Source: Clostridia bacterium
GTDB taxonomy: Bacteria; Bacillota; Clostridia; SK-Y3; JACMMQ01
Reading direction: 5' to 3'
Length of the DNA stretch: 8,532 bases
NCBI GenBank assembly: GCA_014378955.1
Contig: JACMMQ010000028.1
Span: forward strand, 1-8,532
Position 1 is the stretch's first letter. Every line of letters starts with the position of its first letter. Shown here in pieces: positions 5,565-8,532 of the stretch. The notes under the pieces were generated by a model. That model saw only the letters and a program-made list of their open reading frames with translations, had not been told where the DNA came from and searched no databases. A program made the position numbers and the translations under genes.

Positions 5565-6566
5565 ATGGCAAGATATTCACCAGATGATGATAATGAATTA
5601 CGTACGCCGTACAGACCAACTGGCAGTGCGCACGTGCGTGAAACACCACAGCAGCCTTCAGAAAATTATGAAAAAATTCGCTTGTATAATTTTAGAATAC
5701 CCAACCGCTTTACCAAAGAACAATTGCGTGCTTTAAAAGGTATATACGAAAATTTCGCCTCGTCCCTGGCTTCGCATTTGTCGGGACTTTTGAGAAAATT
5801 TTGCTTGGTTGAATTAATATCCGTTGAGGAGCATACCTTTTCGGAATTTAACAATGCCATGGTTGACCCTGTTTTGCTCGTTATTATAGCACTACAGCCG
5901 TTACAAGGGGTAAGCTTGATGGAAATTTCGCCATCGGTTGCGTATGGCATCATTGATCGCTTGCTCGGGGGTATCGGTCAATTTTCAAATCCAGATAGAG
6001 ATTATACAGAAATTGAAATTGCACTGATGGAAAAGCTTATCGGGCAGTTTCTCGATATAATGAAGGAGTCTTGGGTGCGATTTCATGAGGTCACCCCAAA
6101 GCTTGAGAGAATTGAAACGAGATCACAATTTGCACAAATTGTACCAGCCAATGAAACCATTGCCATTGTGACGTTCAGCGTTAAAATTGGCGAAGTTGAG
6201 GGTATGATTAACTATTGTATACCGCACGTTGGCGTTGAGCCATTGTTTAAGGATACAAAGTTCAAATCAGACTTTTTTCAATCCAATCAGCCAAATGAAA
6301 ATAGCAAAGCAGATGTTATTTTAAATCATATTGAAAAAGCTTCAATTGAAATGCTAGCAACCTTTTCTGAAACCAACATCACAGCACGTGAAGTGATGTC
6401 AATGCAGGTCGGGGATGTACTTTTGATGGACCATAAGGTTGCAGATGCTGTGCATGTGAAAATCAATAACAGTATAAAATTCACAGGCTATTTGGGCATC
6501 AAAAACAATCGTCGTTCAATCAAAATCAATAAAACAATGAATGAGGACGATTTTACAGGCTTTTAG
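5565..6566 (+). CDS. fliM: FliM, flagellar motor switch protein, without the usual CheY-P-binding N-terminus
   Basis: FliM is the C-ring protein that joins FliG to FliN/FliY. ATG 5565 is used (333 residues; SD at 5552-5557) instead of ATG 5532. The body is typical: DFxR-like opening YNFRIPNRFTKEQLRALKGIYENF (41-64, in pieces), the middle CheC-like domain with MEISPSVAYGIIDRLLGGIG (119-138) including the FliG-contacting GGIG (135-138), EIEIALMEKLI (149-159), QFAQIVPANETIAIVTF (188-204), GMINYCIPH (213-221), then a C-terminal SpoA/FliN-like domain (about 258-325). Length equals B. subtilis FliM (332). However, residues 1-35 (MARYSPDDDNELRTPYRPTG onward) do not contain the family's LSQxEIDxLL motif. 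A distant resemblance (YSPDDDNEL to LSQDEIDAL) could be a decayed remnant. No frame of the 98-base leader encodes the motif. Confidence 0.95.
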   Translation: MARYSPDDDNELRTPYRPTGSAHVRETPQQPSENYEKIRLYNFRIPNRFTKEQLRALKGIYENFASSLASHLSGLLRKFCLVELISVEEHTFSEFNNAMVDPVLLVIIALQPLQGVSLMEISPSVAYGIIDRLLGGIGQFSNPDRDYTEIEIALMEKLIGQFLDIMKESWVRFHEVTPKLERIETRSQFAQIVPANETIAIVTFSVKIGEVEGMINYCIPHVGVEPLFKDTKFKSDFFQSNQPNENSKADVILNHIEKASIEMLATFSETNITAREVMSMQVGDVLLMDHKVADAVHVKINNSIKFTGYLGIKNNRRSIKINKTMNEDDFTGF

Positions 6567-6577
6567 TTTATTTACAC

Positions 6578-6650
6578 GCCTTATTAAGGCTTACGAGAGG
6601 GCGTTGTGTTCATAGGAATTGATAATAGATGTGAGTCAGAAAGGCTAAGG
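6578..6650 (+). promoter_or_regulatory. fliY leader with possible SD-masking pairing
   Basis: The leader begins GCCTTAT (6578-6584) with GGCT, ACG and GCGT blocks in the same order and nearly the same spacing as the fliM leader, then diverges until the shared 21-base repeat. CCTTA (6579-6583) can pair with the SD TAAGG (6646-6650). A local hairpin GCCT/AGGC (6578-6581 with 6587-6590) would compete. An ATG TGA start-stop lies at 6629-6634 inside the repeat edge. Function is inferred only. Confidence 0.3.
6630..6650 (+). repeat. Direct repeat copy 2, in the fliY leader
   Basis: This copy is identical over 21 bases to 5535-5555. It ends with TAAGG, which serves as the fliY ribosome binding site 8 bases before ATG 6659. 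No third exact copy is seen in the window. Confidence 0.92.
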
Positions 6651-6658
6651 TACTGAAT

Positions 6659-7711
6659 ATGAGTGAAATTTTATCGCAAGAAGAAATAGATGCGTTGCTC
6701 AAAGGGAGCCAACCTGCTAATACGCAAGACACGTTGTCGGTGGATGAAATGGAAGCACTGTCTGAAATTATGAATGTCAGCATGAATACAGTATCTACTT
6801 TGTTAATATCAAAGGTCAAGCAAAATGTGACCATTCAAGTAAAGGATTTATCGGACATAGGCGAGGCAGAAAATGCGGCATTGCTTGAAATGCCCCTTTG
6901 TTCTTTTGAGGCGGAATTGACAACCGGCATGAAGGCTAAAACGTGGTATTTATTTAAAATAAATGATGTTGCCGTCCTAAATGATTTGCTTATGGGTGGC
7001 GATGGTGCAAATAAAGAAACGGATGAATTGGATGATTTGCAAAAAAATATATTGGTTGAATTGATGAACGAATTGATACCGAGTGGGTATGAGACGGTAT
7101 CAGAAATGGTAAAAACGAAAATTGCCGTTAAAAAACCAGATATTCATTCAATTAGTCAGCAAAAAGATGTGTTAGAAAAAATATTAACAAATAACAAGCT
7201 TGCACAAATTACATTTTCTTTTGAAATTGGCAATGTGCTTGAGGGTGAAATCATACAGCTTATATCCATTGGTATGGCAAAAAGATTGGTAGAGCTTTTA
7301 CTAGCGACACTCCAAGAGGAAGAAGCGCCGCCCCCAGCCAAAAGAATGGGTGGCAAGCAACCCATGAAACAAAATGGCAAAGGACCACAAGTATCCATCC
7401 AATCGGTGTCCTTTCCATCGTTCGATGACCAAGACGATGTACCCAATCATGATGAAAGCATTGACTTTATTTTAGACGTGCCATTACAGGTGTCTGTTGA
7501 ATTGGGTAAAACGAAGAAAATGATTAAAGAAATACTCGCGTTTAATGTTGGGTCAATTGTTGAACTAAACAATTTGGCAGAGGATTATGTGGACATATTG
7601 GTCAATGGCAAGCTTGTCGCACGAGGGGAAGTTATCGTCGTCGATGAAAACTTTGGTGTGCGTATTATGGAGGTTTACACCAATATGCGCAACAATATCT
7701 TAAAAAGCTAA
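6659..7711 (+). CDS. fliY: FliY, flagellar motor switch phosphatase
   Basis: FliY replaces FliN in Firmicute switches and combines a CheY-P-binding peptide, a CheC-like phosphatase region and a FliN-like C-domain. ATG 6659 has TAAGG (6646-6650) upstream; 350 residues. The N-terminus is a perfect switch peptide, ILSQEEIDALLKG (4-16). The first CheC-type site has E36xxN39, but Glu replaces the usual Asp/Ser four residues before E36, the helix is about four residues shorter than in B. subtilis FliY, and the Pro expected 23 residues after the Asn is K62. The second site keeps E134xxN137 and P160 at the right distance, with Asn130 at the Asp/Ser position. LMGGDG (111-116) and IGNVLEGEIIQLI (190-202) are typical of the middle domain. 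A Pro/Lys/Gly linker (about 221-260) leads to the SpoA domain (about 268-340: DVPLQVSVELGKTKKMIKEIL, GSIVELN, DILVNGKLVARGEV, ENFGVRI). No cheY gene follows it. Confidence 0.95.
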   Translation: MSEILSQEEIDALLKGSQPANTQDTLSVDEMEALSEIMNVSMNTVSTLLISKVKQNVTIQVKDLSDIGEAENAALLEMPLCSFEAELTTGMKAKTWYLFKINDVAVLNDLLMGGDGANKETDELDDLQKNILVELMNELIPSGYETVSEMVKTKIAVKKPDIHSISQQKDVLEKILTNNKLAQITFSFEIGNVLEGEIIQLISIGMAKRLVELLLATLQEEEAPPPAKRMGGKQPMKQNGKGPQVSIQSVSFPSFDDQDDVPNHDESIDFILDVPLQVSVELGKTKKMIKEILAFNVGSIVELNNLAEDYVDILVNGKLVARGEVIVVDENFGVRIMEVYTNMRNNILKS

Positions 7712-7741
7712 TTGCAAGCTACTTGAGGGGGATATCAATAA

Positions 7742-8203
7742 ATGCCAGACTTTTTAACAGGATTTCTGTATATGTTAATGATCGTTTTTATCCTCTTAGC
7801 AGCCTATTTAACCAGCCGATGGTTTGCGATGCGACAAAACGATATCATGCAGGGCAAATACATCAAAATTGTTGACCGTGTGATGCTGAGCAAAGATAAA
7901 TCAATTGTGATTATTCAGGTAGGCGAAAAAGTCTTTTTAATGTCTGAAAATGCACAAGGATTTTCAGAGCTAACCGCATTAGCGCAAACAGACCTCATCC
8001 CTATCAAAAGCCAAGGGGCACAGAACATGTCCTTCCAAGCCGTGCTTAATAAATATTTGGGGCTACAACTGCCAACGCAATCTGAACCGATCGACAAGAC
8101 ATTGACGACACTTTCAGATCTTAAAAATAGGGCAGCCAATCAATTAAACCAAATGATGCATAAGCATAAAGGGAAGGAACATTCAGATGACGAACAGAAA
8201 TAA
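7742..8203 (+). CDS. fliO: FliO (FliZ), flagellar export-gate assembly protein
   Basis: FliO helps assemble the FliP ring of the export gate. ATG 7742 follows AGGGGGA (7726-7732). The 153-residue protein has one membrane helix near the N-terminus (about 5-25, [20 protein letters not shown]), then the FliO domain pattern: [44 protein letters not shown] read in pieces over 25-68, with the conserved [30 protein letters not shown] signature. The C-terminus (about 115-153) is polar, and ends in a His/Lys/Asp-rich tail. B. subtilis FliZ is longer (about 219 aa) with an additional signal sequence and extracytoplasmic part; here the short form is used, as in many clostridia. Its last 17 bases overlap fliP. 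Confidence 0.9.
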   Translation: MPDFLTGFLYMLMIVFILLAAYLTSRWFAMRQNDIMQGKYIKIVDRVMLSKDKSIVIIQVGEKVFLMSENAQGFSELTALAQTDLIPIKSQGAQNMSFQAVLNKYLGLQLPTQSEPIDKTLTTLSDLKNRAANQLNQMMHKHKGKEHSDDEQK

Positions 8204-8532
8204 AACCTATCATACGCTCAAACTGTTGCTTTTTTCAGCGTTGTTCTTAGGCTTGATTGCGCTCAAGGCTCACGCAGAACCGATAGCCATTCCGAATATA
8301 GGGATCAATGTGAACCCCGCACAAAATACAGCGGAAGCGGCAAATAGTTTAAATGTATTATTTATGTTAACGATTTTATCCTTGGCACCGTCCATTTTAA
8401 TTATGATGACTGCGTTTACAAGAATTATTATCGTGTTGTCGTTTGTTCGTACAGCCATTGGTATACAGCAAATGCCTCCTAATCAAATATTGGTTGGCTT
8501 AGCGTTGTTTCTCACCTTTTTTGTGATGGCAC
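8187..8532 (+). CDS. fliP: FliP, flagellar type III export gate protein (3' end missing)
   Basis: The ATG at 8187 overlaps the end of fliO by 17 bases in another frame and follows AAGGAA (8174-8179) with a 7-base gap. The frame runs open to the window edge: 115 residues visible of the usual 220-250. A cleavable signal peptide is present (positively charged TNRNK, hydrophobic [14 protein letters not shown], then AHA at 28-30 before EP), as in FliP of many bacteria. The first membrane segment (about 56-75, [20 protein letters not shown]) is followed by the very conserved [18 protein letters not shown] (75-92), [21 protein letters not shown] (94-114, in pieces), which is diagnostic. FliP with FliQ and FliR forms the export gate; fliQ, fliR and flhB probably follow outside the window. 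It is the second gene pair here to overlap by exactly 17 bases. Confidence 0.97.
   Translation, partial: MTNRNKTYHTLKLLLFSALFLGLIALKAHAEPIAIPNIGINVNPAQNTAEAANSLNVLFMLTILSLAPSILIMMTAFTRIIIVLSFVRTAIGIQQMPPNQILVGLALFLTFFVMA

Noticed and set aside
8270..8458. Antisense small frame opposite fliP
   Set aside because: It overlaps strongly conserved FliP sequence and has no support of its own.

Overview
This window is an internal piece of a large flagellar (fla/che-type) operon from a low-to-moderate GC, A+T-leaning Firmicute, most likely a member of the Clostridia. The gene order (fliJ, a YlxF/MotE-like gene, fliK, flgD, a TIGR02530 gene, flgE, flbD/swrD, fliL, fliM, fliY, fliO, fliP), the short FlgD (138 aa), the short hook protein (273 aa), the presence of FliY rather than FliN, and strong purine-rich Shine-Dalgarno sites all fit Firmicutes. 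I cannot name the genus from the sequence. Every gene is on the + strand. No rRNA, tRNA, mobile element, CRISPR array or antisense gene is supported.

Layout. Bases 1-347 are the 3' end of fliJ, the export-ATPase stalk protein. Bases 381-1178 encode a membrane-anchored coiled-coil protein with a MotE/MgtE-N-like C-terminus. After a candidate sigma-A-type promoter (1167-1195) comes the hook block: fliK (length control), flgD (hook cap), a TIGR02530 protein of unknown function, and flgE (hook subunit). Hairpins lie on both sides of flgE. Next come flbD/swrD and fliL, both linked to stator or torque function, then the switch genes fliM and fliY, then the export-gate genes fliO and fliP. FliP runs off the right edge. 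There is no gene-free stretch over 300 bases; the longest gaps are about 80-105 bases, before flgE, flbD, fliM and fliY.

How the genes work together. FliJ, FliO and FliP belong to the flagellar type III export machine. FliK, FlgD and FlgE are its early substrates, which build the hook, and FliK triggers the switch to filament export. FliM and FliY form the cytoplasmic switch that responds to CheY-P. FliL, FlbD/SwrD and possibly the MotE-like protein influence the stator.

The window is a recognisable flagellar locus, not a wholly new system, but several details stand out. (1) FliM lacks the N-terminal CheY-P-binding motif, whereas FliY has a perfect one. (2) fliM and fliY share a 21-base identical leader sequence containing the ribosome binding site, with further similarity upstream and a conserved potential SD-masking pairing. 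(3) The TIGR02530 protein carries the FxxxL motif found in its secreted neighbours. (4) FliY appears to have one degraded and one mostly intact CheC-type phosphatase site. (5) cheY is absent between fliY and fliO.
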